NCBI GenBank assembly: GCA_019918135.1
Contig: WBZZ01000778.1
Location: 1 to 64,000, forward strand
DNA length: 64,000 nucleotides
From: Paulinella micropora
Lineage: Eukaryota; Cercozoa; Imbricatea; Euglyphida; Paulinellidae
Direction: 5' to 3'
The notes below the pieces were generated by a model that ran no database searches, was not told the origin of the DNA, and saw only the letters and a list, made by a program, of their open reading frames with translations. The position numbers and the translations under genes were made by a program. Below are positions 1 through 10,016 of this stretch, piece by piece (positions within the stretch are counted from its first letter, which is position 1; each line of letters starts with the position of its first letter).

Positions 1-209
1 GATAAAGTAAGTGTGTGAATGTATTTGTGGGAGAGAACACGGTCGAGTGAATGAAGGAGCGAGTGAGTCAGGAATAGAAGCAATGAGATGGAGCTTACGA
101 CATCATCAAAGAAATTAGCAATACGGTCATGTATAATATAAAGACATGAGGTTTCGCCTCATGCTATGTTGCTATCCAAGTGGTGTGGTGCTGGCTCTCG
201 CTGCTGCAG

Positions 210-379
210 ACTGGCTTTTCTGCTGCGCGGGACGCGGCACTGGCCCTGCGGCGGCCGCCTGGACGAGGAACACAGTCCGTTCCAGTGCGAGCGCCTCGGG
301 GTAGGTCAAAGCCAGATGATGCAGACACATCAAGACATGCACGTACACCAAACATGCATTCACGTGTCATTACATATTT

Positions 380-445
<66 letters not shown>

Positions 446-480
446 CCTGTCCAACCGCATGTGCAGGCCGAGCTGGACGG
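210..480 (+). pseudogene. Truncated LRSAM1-like coiled-coil exons (first remnant)
   Basis: Two exons of the ligase gene are visible: about 210-300, acceptor after CTGCTGCAG and donor GGG|GTAGGT, then a CT-rich intron, then an exon from 467 starting AELDG. The second exon stops matching the complete gene after about 14 bases, where the sequence jumps to material that follows the gene in unit 3. The first exon has one extra base compared with the other two copies (91 instead of 90 nt), which shifts its frame. This remnant belongs to a gene copy that starts to the left of the window. Confidence 0.7.
383..440. repeat. (CT)n microsatellite in intron
   Basis: Almost pure CT dinucleotide run just upstream of the acceptor of the second coiled-coil exon. 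It could act as its polypyrimidine tract. The same tract occurs in units 2 (about 9,143-9,195) and 3 (about 17,511-17,566). Confidence 0.95.
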
Positions 481-982
481 ATATGAATAGTATTGTATTT
501 TTTGGAGGACGGTCCCGTGCCTTATTAAATTATTACAATAAATACTATAGTTAGTAAAATTTGTAACTACCGTGCCAATATTAATACTAGGTCAATGGTG
601 ATACAGGATAAAACCGCAGCTATAGTAAGTCACGTACAAACTCAGTATGACACTCACTTCGAACTTTCAAATCATAACAATTTGCAAGCCTCCCGGGCCG
701 ATACTACTACTATAAAATGAAAGCTTTTCACGTACATATATATTATTTCGCTAATACACTTAAGAAGTTGACACTCACCAACAGTGGAGAAAAATTATGT
801 GGCACCGGGGCACAAGACTGTCACGCCAGGTCGGAGTGGTCGAAAGCTGCTCGGTGGCAGCGGCTAGGAACTTGAAGTCACACAGCGCGTGCCGCAGGTG
901 ACTCTAACATTAACAGTCGCACAGTGACTCCCGACTCATGATTACGAACAGTAGGCGAAATTTGAACGCCGGGCCCGTAGTA

Positions 983-1260
983 TTACTGACGACATTCAAG
1001 AGAAAAAAAAAATTGATTTTGGTTGGCCCTTGAATTTTAATTTTGGTTGGAATTTTCATTTTGGTTGGAAATTTGAAGTTGAAGTTTCAAATTGACAGTT
1101 ATATTCGTACGCAAAATATAGTAAATTTTCGCGAAATGTTACAGTTAAATTGGAAAATTGAATTTTTGCCACAAAAACGAAAAACTGACACAAAATTAAA
1201 ATTCCAACCAAAATCCGACCGAAAAATTGATTTTTTTTCCCTCTTGAATGTCGTCAGTAA
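983..1260. mobile_element. MITE with TA target duplication, unit 1 copy
   Basis: A 278-bp AT-rich element bounded by perfect 20-bp inverted ends TTACTGACGACATTCAAGAG and flanked by TA on both sides. TA duplications with short perfect inverted ends are typical of Tc1/mariner-derived MITEs. The interior is itself largely palindromic (TTTGGTTGG motifs facing CCAACCAAA). No transposase is encoded. A diverged terminus-like sequence (TTACTGCGGACAATCAAGAGG) follows directly, perhaps an older relative. Confidence 0.8.
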
Positions 1261-1439
1261 TATTACTGCGGACAATCAAGAGGAAAAATCTTTATCGTTT
1301 TTTAGTTAATACTCAAAATAAGAATTAGTGACCGGAATAAGAAATAGTACTTAATTTTTGAATTAATTTTCAAGTTAAGAATTAACAAGTCAGTGTCAGT
1401 CTCAGATTCTAGAGATTATTTAAGAAGCTTCCCTTCCAG

Positions 1440-1556
1440 AACAAGCCCGTGCGACAGCCCATGCTGCCCTTGGCGGGGCTCGGCGCGCAGCTGTGCACAC
1501 GCGACGCGCTGCTCTGGGGGCTGGCGCACAAGCCCCACGAATACTGGCCCGCCCAG
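1440..1556 (+). CDS. Orphan exon, unit 1 (unknown gene)
   Basis: Exactly 39 codons in phase 0, bounded by acceptor CTTCCAG and donor CAG|GTTCGG. It encodes a GC-rich stretch beginning NKPVRQPML and ending HKPHEYWPAQ. The codon character differs sharply from the AT-rich flanks, and the exon is conserved in all three units. No partner exons were found in the window, so it may be the start or a middle exon of a gene cut by the duplication. The protein family is not recognised. Confidence 0.4.
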
Positions 1557-1699
1557 GTTCGGGTGCTTCCGGTTGTCCAGCCCGCTAGCGCGAGACGACT
1601 GTCTTGCAGCAAAAAAAAGATTCTGACTGCAAACACGGACGCTAACCCCCCCCCCCCCTCCAAAACCACCTATTTTTTTCCGACCCCCACCCCCGCCAC

Positions 1700-2145
1700 C
1701 TGGGCCAAAAAGTTGTCATAAATGTCTCATGGCGCCGGCCACCTAGGAAAAAGGGTGGGTGGTGGTCCCCTCCTCTTTTTGGTCGGGTTTTCCCTTTAAT
1801 TTTTAGCTAAATTTTATTTATGACATTTATGACACTTATGATGACTTTTTGGCCGGGGTACCCCACCCCAAAAAAATCGTGGGATTTTTTGGGCCCCTCC
1901 CCTGGCCACCAGACACCAAAAGTTGTCATAAATGTCTCATGTGTCTGCCACCTGGAAAAAGGGGCGGGTGGTGTCCCTTGTCCTTTTTGGCAGGGTTCTC
2001 CCTTTAATTTTTAGCTAAATTTTATTTATGACACTTATGACACTTATGACAACTTTTTTAATGAGGTACCCCTCCCCCTCCCAAAATCACACTTTTTTCT
2101 CGGACCCCCCCCCTGGCCACCAGGCCAAAACAGTGTCATAAATGT
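1700..2145. repeat. Foldback tandem repeats, unit 1
   Basis: About two and a half copies of a unit of roughly 210 bp whose ends are reverse complements: CCAAAAAGTTGTCATAAATG faces CATTTATGACA...TTTTTGGCC. Poly-C tracts lie between them. The last half copy ends just before the stop codon of the peptidase-like gene. Copy in unit 2 at about 10,458-10,906. Confidence 0.75.
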
Positions 2146-2152
2146 CTCAGGC

Positions 2153-3166
2153 CTAGCTGACGTCCACTACCTCAAAGACCGCGCCCGACCACCCGTAGGC
2201 AGTGGCGGTCCGGCGGGAAAAGACAGAGGCACAGCGGCTGCCCCCGTCGAAAAAGTGGCCGGGCGAGCCGAACTGTACACCAAATGCGTGCCCCTTGCGA
2301 AGAATGAGGGCTCTGCCGCCCTTGCGAGCCAACAGCCGCGCCAGTGTGGCGGTGTAGACCGGACCTAGCGTGGCAGGCAGCCCCTGTTCAGCCACGTACG
2401 CCCGCAACATGTCAACAGTCATGAGCTGTCGTTTGCGCGCCCTGGCTTCCTGTTTACGAGGCGAGCCCAGCAGGTTGAATAGCGCGAACCACAGGCACCC
2501 GAACCCCTGCCGGTGCCTGAACCGCTGAGCGAGAGCTGTGAACTCGGCCCCTGGCCCTATCTCTACCACTGTCACGTCCCCCACGGGCGCGAATTTCTTG
2601 GTTGGGTCGGCTAGCACCTCGGTGAGCACAGTCTGCCGCCAGCGCGCCGCCTCCTCTGGGCCATCCTCGTCTTTCCACCCCAGGACGTCGGCCAAGCGGT
2701 TCAGCTCCCAGTGGGGCGTCCCGTCCCACAATACCCAAACGCCCGGGCCTTTGACCTTGCGGTCCCAGCTGGCGCCCCGCTCCTCGTGTTCCGTGGCGGC
2801 TTGGAGCTTGAGATAGGTATAATAGGGCTCCAGCTGCGGCGGCTGCTGCTGCGGCTGGGGCGGCACACTCGCGGCAGGAGTCTCACTCCCGCTGCCAGCG
2901 GCTGCTCCTGCTGCGGCGGCGGCTGCTGCGGCCGGCTCGGGAACCAACTGCGGCTGCTGCGGCCGAGGCGGCACACTCGCGGCAGGAGTCTCACTCCCGC
3001 TGCCAGCGGCTGCCCCTGCTGCGGCGGCTGCGGTCGGCACCGAAGCGCCCTTTGTAGCTATCTTCTTTCGCTTGCGCCTGTCACGGGCACGCTGGTTGCG
3101 CTTGCGCTTGTGGTGGTCACTGGTGGCCAGGGTTGGCGCGGTGGTAGACACAGTCAAGACAGTCAT
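2153..3166 (-). CDS. Papain-like cysteine-peptidase-like protein, unit 1
   Basis: A 337-residue frame starting at ATG 3,166. The frame is open further upstream, but only through the minisatellite, so I chose this start. Residues 19-38 are strongly basic (nuclear-localisation-like). Residues 45-107 are Ala/Pro/Gln-rich with a 30-residue internal duplication (GSGSETPAASVPP twice). The C-terminal domain has Cys224 in GFGCLWFALFNLLG, His293 in KGHAFGVQF and Asp307 in HFFDGG. That order and context fit a papain-like (OTU/Josephin/C39-type) catalytic triad. This is inferred from pattern only; no specific family is recognised, and activity is unproven. It could be a host gene or cargo of a transposable element. 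The copy in unit 2 is nearly identical, with small changes in the basic region. Confidence 0.65.
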   Translation of the reverse strand: MTVLTVSTTAPTLATSDHHKRKRNQRARDRRKRKKIATKGASVPTAAAAAGAAAGSGSETPAASVPPRPQQPQLVPEPAAAAAAAAGAAAGSGSETPAASVPPQPQQQPPQLEPYYTYLKLQAATEHEERGASWDRKVKGPGVWVLWDGTPHWELNRLADVLGWKDEDGPEEAARWRQTVLTEVLADPTKKFAPVGDVTVVEIGPGAEFTALAQRFRHRQGFGCLWFALFNLLGSPRKQEARARKRQLMTVDMLRAYVAEQGLPATLGPVYTATLARLLARKGGRALILRKGHAFGVQFGSPGHFFDGGSRCASVFSRRTATAYGWSGAVFEVVDVS

Positions 3167-3200
3167 GGCGGCTACACACACGGGAACACGAGCGATAGAT

Positions 3201-3904
3201 AGGAACACGAGGGAACACGAGGGGACATGAGGGGACACGAGGGGACACGAGGGGACACGAGGGGACACGAGGGGACACGAGGGGACACGAGGGGACACGA
3301 GGGGACACGAGGGGACATGAGGGAACACGAGGGACACGAGGGGACATGAGGGGACACGAGGGAACACGAGGGGACACGAGGGGACATGAGGGGACACGAG
3401 GGGACATGAGGGGACACGAGGGAACACGAGGGGACATGAGGGGACACGAGGGAACACGAGGGGACACGAGGGGACACGAGGGAACACGAGGGGACATGAG
3501 GGGACACGAGGGAACACGAGGGGACACGAGGGGACACGAGGGAACACGAGGGGACACGAGGGGACACGAGGGGACAGAGGGGACACGAGGGACACGAGGG
3601 GACACGAGGGGACACGAGGAACACGAGGGAACACGAGGGGACACGAGGGAACACGAGGGGACACGAGGGGACACGAGGGGACACGAGGGGACACGAGGGA
3701 CACGAGGGAACACGAGGGGACACGAGGGGACACGAGGGAACACGAGGGACACGAGGGGACACGAGGGGACACGAGGGACACGAGGGAACACGAGGGAACA
3801 CGAGGGGACACGAGGGAACACGAGGGGACACGAGGGAACACGAGGGAACACGAGGGGACACGAGGGAACACGAGGGGACACGAGGGAACACGAAGGGACA
3901 CGAA
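3201..3904. repeat. 10-bp minisatellite, unit 1 (about 70 units)
   Basis: Tandem GGGGACACGA/GGGAACACGA with scattered 9-bp units and C-to-T variants. It lies directly upstream of the peptidase-like gene, on its 5' side. The unit contains no stop in the three minus frames, so all three stay open across it and would encode repeats such as SLVSPRVPSC. I treat these as by-products of the repeat. Confidence 0.95.
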
Positions 3905-4392
3905 GCACCCCCCTTCCCTGCCCAGACCAGCCGACACTCCTAACTTTTTCAAACATGGAGCTTTTATTATCTAGTCTTCACTGTTCGATTCAGGCACGCT
4001 GCATACCCCCCGAAACAAGCCACACACACACCCTGCCTCTCAGACACTCACGGGAACACCAAGCACCCACAGGGACTTGCCTTGGACACGTCAGCCAGAA
4101 TTCTGAGAAATTTTTCTAAGGTAAAAAATCTGACACTGGTCAAGGTGGACACGTGTCACCATTGTGTGTGCGCGGACCGGCCGGGTGAGTGCCACCTCCC
4201 ACCAGAAAAGTGTTTATCGCATATTCGGATAGCGCGTGTCCTGAACGGTCGAATGCCACTTTCCCCGACTTGAAATGACCAGCCAAATTTGCAGGGGAAA
4301 GCCGCAAAGTTTGGCTTTTTAGAAATTCTAGAATCCCATCACCACAAAAATCAGGTGTTTCCTGCCACCTGACGCCACCTGACGCGGCTCTT

Positions 4393-4500
4393 CACGTAGC
4401 CGCTACGTCTATCGATGTAACTGCTAGGGTTAACCGATACGTAGCTGCTACGTCTGGGTACGGACGTAACGGTCACGGTTAACCGACACGTAGCCTGTCA
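4393..4500. repeat. Palindrome cluster ACGTAGC-N-GCTACGT
   Basis: Two 15-bp palindromes of the same form (about 4,393-4,407 and 4,439-4,453), followed by related GTAACGGTCACGGTTAACC sequence and a further CACGTAGCC half. Present again in unit 2 at about 12,762-12,870. This could be a protein-binding site or a small foldback remnant. No gene was found from 3,950 to 4,960. Confidence 0.6.
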
Positions 4501-4649
4501 AACTTGTGTTTGCGGCATAGTTGTGGTTGTGGATGGCAAATGCCATTTTTCCCTGCGAGGGCCGGGACAAAAAGGCAATGGATTATCCCACCCCGGGCAA
4601 ATTGGCATCCTGTTCTTTCAGGCCAACCGGTAAAATAAGACAGATTGAT

Positions 4650-4926
4650 GTGTATATGTATGTATGTATATGTATGTATGCATGTATGTATGTATGCATG
4701 TATGTATGTATGTATGCATGTATGTATGTATGTATGAGTACTTGTACGTACGTATGTATGTATGTGTGTATGTATATGTATGTATGTATGTATGTATGTG
4801 TTTATGTATGTGTTTATGTATGTATGTATGTATGTATATGTATGTATGTATGCATGTATGTATGTATGCATGCACGCATGTATGTATATCTATGTATGTA
4901 TGTATGTATATATGTATGTATGTATG
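4650..4926. repeat. (TATG)n microsatellite, unit 1
   Basis: Degenerate TATG/TGCATG tetranucleotide array. It ends at the GCGGGTAGCAAG motif that precedes the LRR doublet. The same array lies at about 13,020-13,296 in unit 2. Confidence 0.95.
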
Positions 4927-4966
4927 CAGCGGGTAGCAAGTCGAACAGTAACATATGTGGATATAG

Positions 4967-5138
4967 GTGAACAAGACGCTCCAAGAGCTTTATTTAGTAG
5001 ACAACAACATTGGTGACAGATAGACACAAGCAATTAGTGAGGCGTTGCAGGTACCTTTAGTGCTGATGCTATGCTCATCGCTCCTTCTTCCTTTATCGCA
5101 TTATAGTTCAAATCGAGACTCTGCAGGGTTCTATTCAC
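4967..5138. CDS. Inverted LRR exon doublet, unit 1
   Basis: Plus exon 4,967-5,050 (84 nt, acceptor ATATAG, VNKTLQELYLVDNNIGD, ending SEALQ) and minus exon 5,138-5,055 (84 nt, VNRTLQSLDLNYNAIKEEGA, ending SALK). They are separated only by GTAC at 5,051-5,054. Both match the 28-residue ribonuclease-inhibitor-type LRR. AGGTACCT serves as a donor on both strands. The plus exon has an in-frame TAG where other copies have a glycine codon, and the minus exon lacks an AG directly upstream, so this copy may be decaying. Confidence 0.7.
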
Positions 5139-5699
5139 ATACATATTATAATAACATTCTTTTACATGTGGGCGCAGCGCGGTAGCAATGATGATTCGAT
5201 ATTTAGTTTGTTTTATGTCATCGTACACATGCATATTTAGTTAAATTAGTTTTCACATATATATATATACATATGCTATTAGGAAAACAGCAAATGGAGC
5301 AGAAAATGGGGTTTAGCCTCTTGTCTATTCATTGCAGCTGTTGCTAATTTTTTTTTCTGTCACAGCCCATCTTCAGGTATGTGTCACGATCCTGTGGCAC
5401 TGATTCGTTCCTCTCATCTGTGAATATGCTAATTTCATTACCTTTCCACGCCACCTACCAACGCATGCACACAAACACACACAAGCGGACAAACACACAC
5501 AAAGACACACGCCCCCACACATAGGGCAACGAGGATCTTTGCGTTTTCTCCGCGACCAAAGTAGATCTGAATGCAGCGCAGCGCGAGCTTCTACTCAAAT
5601 TGTTGTCGGTATCAAATTTGTGTCTGTCGCAGTGCTAGCTGTGAGCTGAAAAAGGTACAGATCGCCACGCATCTGATTTCGGATTGTGTGTTTGCACAG

Positions 5700-5890
5700 G
5701 GCATAACGAAGTTGGAACACTTAAATTTGTCTCACATTGGTCTCCAGGACCAGGACCTGAACCACATTCAGGGCTGGACACCAAATGTGCTCCACACGCT
5801 AGACCTCAGAGCAAATCAACTCACAAGCCTTCCGCAATTGGCTCGGTTCGAAGCAATTTGGTTCTTTGAAGAAGCTGCTTCTCTTCTGTA
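5700..5890 (+). pseudogene. LRSAM1-like LRR exon, unit 1, frameshifted
   Basis: The acceptor TTTGCACAG precedes GITKLEHLNLSHIGLQD... and ...LHTLDLRANQLTSLP, two classic LRR strands with LxxLxL spacing. One extra base just after LTSLP breaks the frame relative to the unit 2 copy. A small upstream exon around 5,563-5,609 (DLNAAQRELLLKLLS between AAAG and GTATC) is possible. The 3' end of this exon is not resolved. Confidence 0.6.
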
Positions 5891-6210
5891 GCGCACGCGA
5901 CCGAAAGTGGGTGGTGGTGGGGGGTGGGGGATGCTTGTGTCTGGCAGGCGGCGAGAGTGGGGCAGTTGAACGAGGGATGGCATGCGAAGGGGTGGGGAGA
6001 GAGGGTGCTCGCAGCTCCCCAACCACTCTGCACATTGCACAGAGTTTCATAGAGGTCCCAACGCATCGTGCCCAAGGTGCAGAGGGGTGTCCATATATAT
6101 GCTGTTCCCAACTCCCAGCCCTGAGGTAGAAAAGAGCTAGGACTATCAGAAATGCCACTTTGCAGCTGCGCTGCTGCTCTTTCTCGCCAACCACTCTGCG
6201 CATTGCCCAG

Positions 6211-6275
<65 letters not shown>

Positions 6276-6475
6276 ACAAAGTTGCAAATCCATCGTGCCC
6301 AAGGTGCGGAGGGCTGTAGCGGTGTGTATGGATGTATGGATGTACGTATGTACGTACGTTCGTACGTACGTATGTATGTATGCATGAGTATGCATAAGGA
6401 TGTATAAAAGTATGCATGTATGTACGTATGTACGTATGTTTGTATCATTGTATGTATGCACGTACGTACTGGTGC
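6211..6475. repeat. (GA)n and (TACG/TATG)n microsatellites
   Basis: A GA run (about 6,211-6,270) is followed by GTACGTATGTAC tetranucleotides (about 6,330-6,475). Counterparts lie at about 14,588-14,627 and 14,685-14,825. No gene is visible between 5,900 and 8,360 apart from the small putative exon at 8,363. Confidence 0.9.
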
Positions 6476-6642
6476 ATAGTCGCGGGTGCGTGCCTATGGC
6501 CCCGAACCCTGTCAAGTCTTACACGGTCTGGGTAGATGTTGTTCGGCAGGGGCGTGTGTGTGTTGGTGAGGATTGTGCATGCATTCGTCGCCAGAGTCGG
6601 TTGGGTGTGCATCTGCAGTGTTGGTAGAAGTGCAGCATGTAT

Positions 6643-6905
6643 TGCCACCAGCCGTCTGGGATGCGACCAGCCCGTCTGGGTTGCTTGCCACCAGCCCGTC
6701 TGGGTTGCCACCAGCTCGTCTGGGGTGACACCAGCCAGTCTGGGGTGCCACCAGCCACACCTGGCACGTACTGTCTGGCAGGGGTCTGGTTCCCGTCTTA
6801 TGGACACAACCCATGTTAGCTAAGCAGTACGCGCCAGCCCCGTCCGGGGTGCCACCAGCCAGTCCGGGGTGCCACCAGCCAGTCCGGGGTGCCACCAGCC
6901 CCTGC
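6643..6905. repeat. About 20-bp minisatellite CCACCAGCCCGTCTGGGGTG
   Basis: Roughly ten imperfect units with CTGGG/CCGGGG variants, interrupted at about 6,765-6,835 by unique sequence. Unit 2 has the same array with fewer units (about 14,998-15,235). It is followed to about 7,260 by CTACTC and then GCTGCT/ACTACT low-complexity sequence. Confidence 0.85.
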
Positions 6906-7267
6906 CCCTACTCTTACTCCTACTCCAACTCCTATACCTCAGTTTCTCATGCTCGACTACTCCTACTCCTAATCCCGCTCGTACTACTCTTATTCCTATT
7001 CCTACTCCTACTACTGCTACTCGTAGGCTAGTGCTGCTCTTGCTTCTGTGCTGCTGCCTAGTGCTGCTGCTGCCGATATCTGCTGCGGCTGCTACTACTA
7101 CTACTGCTGCTGCACTGCCTAGTGCTGCTGCTGCGGCTGCTACTACTGCTGCTGCTGCTCCTAGTGCAGCTGCTGCTGCTACTGGTGCTGCTGTTGTCGT
7201 TCTGATGTTGCCAGTGTTACTGCCGCTGCAGCTATTACTTGCAGCAGCAAATGGTTGTAGCAGCTGC

Positions 7268-7598
7268 CGGGTCTGAAGTTATAGAATTTTTTTTTTCGAT
7301 TTCGGCAATCGCCTATTTGTGCCTACATTTCGTGAGCGAAGCCCGGCGGGCGGGGAAATTTTGCTGACAATTTTTCTGCAATTTTTTTTCCCCGCCCGCC
7401 GGGCTTCGCTCGCGAAAGGTAGGGACAAAAGGGCAATGGACGAAATCGGAAAAAAATTCTAGCACCCGCAGACCAGCCGTATTTGCGGTCAGATATATTT
7501 TGTCGCCAAATTTTAAAATTTCGTCTGTTGGCCAAATTTGCCGGGTCTGAACTTATAGAATTTTTTTTTCGATTTCGGCAATCGCCTATTTGTGCCAA
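7268..7598. repeat. 57-bp direct repeats flanking a GC hairpin, unit 1
   Basis: Nearly identical 57-bp blocks beginning GCCGGGTCTGAA lie at about 7,268-7,325 and 7,540-7,598. Between them is a 23-bp-arm hairpin (about 7,334-7,356 and 7,389-7,411, core GCGAAGCCCGGCGGGCGGGG). The unit 2 version (about 15,602-15,941) has a damaged left arm. It is a member of the GGCGGGCGGGG foldback family found elsewhere in the window. Confidence 0.75.
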
Positions 7599-7817
7599 AG
7601 CCACGAACAAGCCGAGGTTTCAGGAGTTCACGCTCGTTGTGAGATACCTTCTACAACCCCGACTTCATCACCCCTTTGCATCACGGCCCTGGTCACGAGT
7701 TGGTTGCCTGTTTAGCCCTTGCGCTGCGCGCGATTAACGGCGGACACAAAATCGTCATTATAGGGGGTTTGGTCTTAGGCCGGAGCACTGCGCAGCTGGC
7801 CCTCTGCATCCCCCTCG

Positions 7818-7887
<70 letters not shown>

Positions 7888-7892
7888 CAGAC

Positions 7893-7972
<80 letters not shown>

Positions 7973-7981
7973 GGATGGATG

Positions 7982-8040
<59 letters not shown>

Positions 8041-8061
8041 GAGATATCGACTAATGTCAGA

Positions 8062-8108
<47 letters not shown>

Positions 8109-8217
8109 CACCGGTAGACAGGCAGACAGGTAGGCAGACAGACAGGTAAGCAGGCAGGTAGGTAGGTAGGTAGGTTGATTGATAGATTGATAGATAGATA
8201 GATTGATAGATAGATAG
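7818..8217. repeat. (GATA)n microsatellite, unit 1
   Basis: Long TAGA/GATA tetranucleotide tract with TAGG and CAGA variants. In unit 2 it lies at about 16,159-16,600 with a different block structure. Confidence 0.97.
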
Positions 8218-8260
8218 AAGACAGAAGAAGAGAGTAGATGTAGCAGTAGATGATGTGTTT

Positions 8261-8311
<51 letters not shown>

Positions 8312-8362
8312 TTCTTGTTGCGATGCTTTATAAAATTCTGTTGGCTGTTGTTGTCTGCACAG

Positions 8363-8395
8363 AAGGCGGAGAAGAAGAAGAAGGCGGCGACAGAG
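8363..8395 (+). CDS. Putative 33-nt lysine-rich exon, unit 1
   Basis: Bounded by acceptor TGTCTGCACAG and donor GAG|GTCCCG, it encodes [11 protein letters not shown] in phase 0. It lies upstream of the coiled-coil exon of the ligase gene and would fit its coiled-coil linker. Identical copy at 16,742-16,774 in unit 2. Support is from splice-like borders only. The 8,396-8,760 stretch is GT, G, TA and GA simple repeats. Confidence 0.35.
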
Positions 8396-8456
8396 GTCCC
8401 GTGCAGATGTGGGCGAGCGTGTGAGGGCGGGCTCGGGCAGAGAGCTGCATCTGTGT

Positions 8457-8489
<33 letters not shown>

Positions 8490-8971
8490 TGTGTTTGGGG
8501 GGGGGGGGGGTCGGTCGGCAGGGCAGGAAGGATGGTGGGGGAGAGGCGAGGGGGCTTGCTGCGGTCCGGTCGGGTGCGCTGGAAGCGGAGCATGTACTCG
8601 TGCGCCTTCTCTGCTGCTTCTTACTTCGCGTCTGCGTGTCTGCTGATATATATACATATATATACATATATATATTATATATATATATATAATATATAAT
8701 ATACGCGTGTGTGTGAGGGAAGGGAGAGAGAGAGAGAGAGAGAGATGGTGGGGGGGGGGGGGGATAAAGTAAGTGTGTGAATGTATTTGTGGGAGAGAAC
8801 ACGGTCGAGTGAATGAAGGAGCAAGTGAGTCAGGAATAGAAGCAATGAGATGGAGCTTACGACATCATCAAAGAAATTAGCAATACGGTCATGTATAATA
8901 TAAAGACATGAGGTTTCGCCTCATGCTATGTTGCTATCCAAGTGGTGTGGTGCTGGCTCTCGCTGCTGCAG

Positions 8972-9140
8972 ACTGGCTTTTCTGCTGCGCGGGACGCGGC
9001 ACTGGCCCTGCGGCGGCGCCTGGACGAGGAACACAGTCCGTTCCAGTGCGAGCGCCTCGGGGTAGGTCAAAGCCAGATGATGCAGACACATCAAGACATG
9101 CACGTACACCAAACATGCATTCACGTGTCATTACATATTT

Positions 9141-9200
<60 letters not shown>

Positions 9201-9235
9201 CCTGTCCAACCGCATGTGCAGGCCGAGCTGGACGG
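8972..9235 (+). pseudogene. Truncated LRSAM1-like coiled-coil exons (unit 2 side)
   Basis: Exon 8,972-9,061 (90 nt, TGFSAARDAALALRRRLDEE...) with donor GGG|GTAGGT, then a CT-tract intron, then an exon start at 9,222 that is cut after about 14 bases at the same junction as at 480. The upstream LRR exon at 5,700 would belong to this copy. The copy therefore lacks its SAM and RING domains. Confidence 0.7.
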
Positions 9236-9737
9236 ATATGAATAGTATTGTATTTTTTGGAGGACGGTCCCGTGCCTTATTAAATTATTACAATAAATAC
9301 TATAGTTAGTAAAATTTGTAACTACCGTGCCAATATTAATACTAGGTCAATGGTGATACAGGATAAAACCACAGCTATAGTAAGTCACGTACAAACTCAG
9401 TATGACACTCACTTCGAACTTTCAAATCATAACAATTTGCAAGCCTCCCGGGCCGATACTACTACTATAAAATGAAAGCTTTTCACGTACATATATATTA
9501 TTTCGCTAATACACTTAAGAAGTTGACACTCACCAACAGTGGAGAAAAATTATGTGGCACCGGGGCACAAGACTGTCACGCCAGGTCGGAGTGGTCGAAA
9601 GCTGCTCGGTGGCAGCGGCTAGGAACTTGAAGTCACACAGCGCGTGCCGCAGGTGACTCTAACATTAACAGTCGCACAGTGACTCCCGACTCATGATTAC
9701 GAACAGTAGGCGAAATTTGAACGCCGGGCCCGTAGTA

Positions 9738-10016
9738 TTACTGACGACATTCAAGAGAAAAAAAAATTGATTTTGGTTGGCCCTTGAATTTTAATTTTGG
9801 TTGGAATTTTCATTTTGGTTGGAAATTTGAAGTTGAAGTTTCAAATTGACAGTTATATTCGTACGCAAAATATAGTAAATTTTCGCGAAATGTTACAGTT
9901 AAATTGGAAAATTTGAATTTTTGCCACAAAAACGAAAAACTGACACAAAATTTAAATTCCAACCAAAATCCGACCGAAAAATTGATTTTTTTTTCCCTCT
10001 TGAATGTCGTCAGTAA
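9738..10016. mobile_element. MITE, unit 2 copy
   Basis: Same element as at 983-1,260, with the same inverted ends and TA flanks. It arrived with the segmental duplication rather than by separate insertion. Confidence 0.8.

Larger units (their letters stand above)
1..8762. repeat. Segmental tandem unit 1
   Basis: First of three head-to-tail units. The first bases of the window recur at 8,763 and, with one extra base, at 17,130. Units 1 and 2 are almost identical except for microsatellite and minisatellite length, mainly the 10-bp minisatellite. The unit holds, in order, remnants of a coiled-coil exon pair, a MITE, an orphan exon, foldback repeats, a cysteine-peptidase-like gene, an LRR doublet, an LRR exon and a long run of microsatellites. 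The array may extend to the left of the window. Confidence 0.93.

Noticed and set aside
1254-1268. TAATATTAC nonanucleotide, as in geminivirus and circovirus origins
   Set aside because: It is formed by the MITE end plus the TA duplication, with no Rep gene or stem-loop of the expected form.
3167-3952. N-terminal extension of the peptidase-like frame (SLVSPRVPSC repeats)
   Set aside because: All three minus frames are open through the 10-bp repeat, so openness is not evidence of coding. The ATG at 3,166 begins the non-repeat protein.
7693-8802. Long frames made of [14 protein letters not shown] or YVCMYVC
   Set aside because: Direct translations of GATA, CT and TATG microsatellites.
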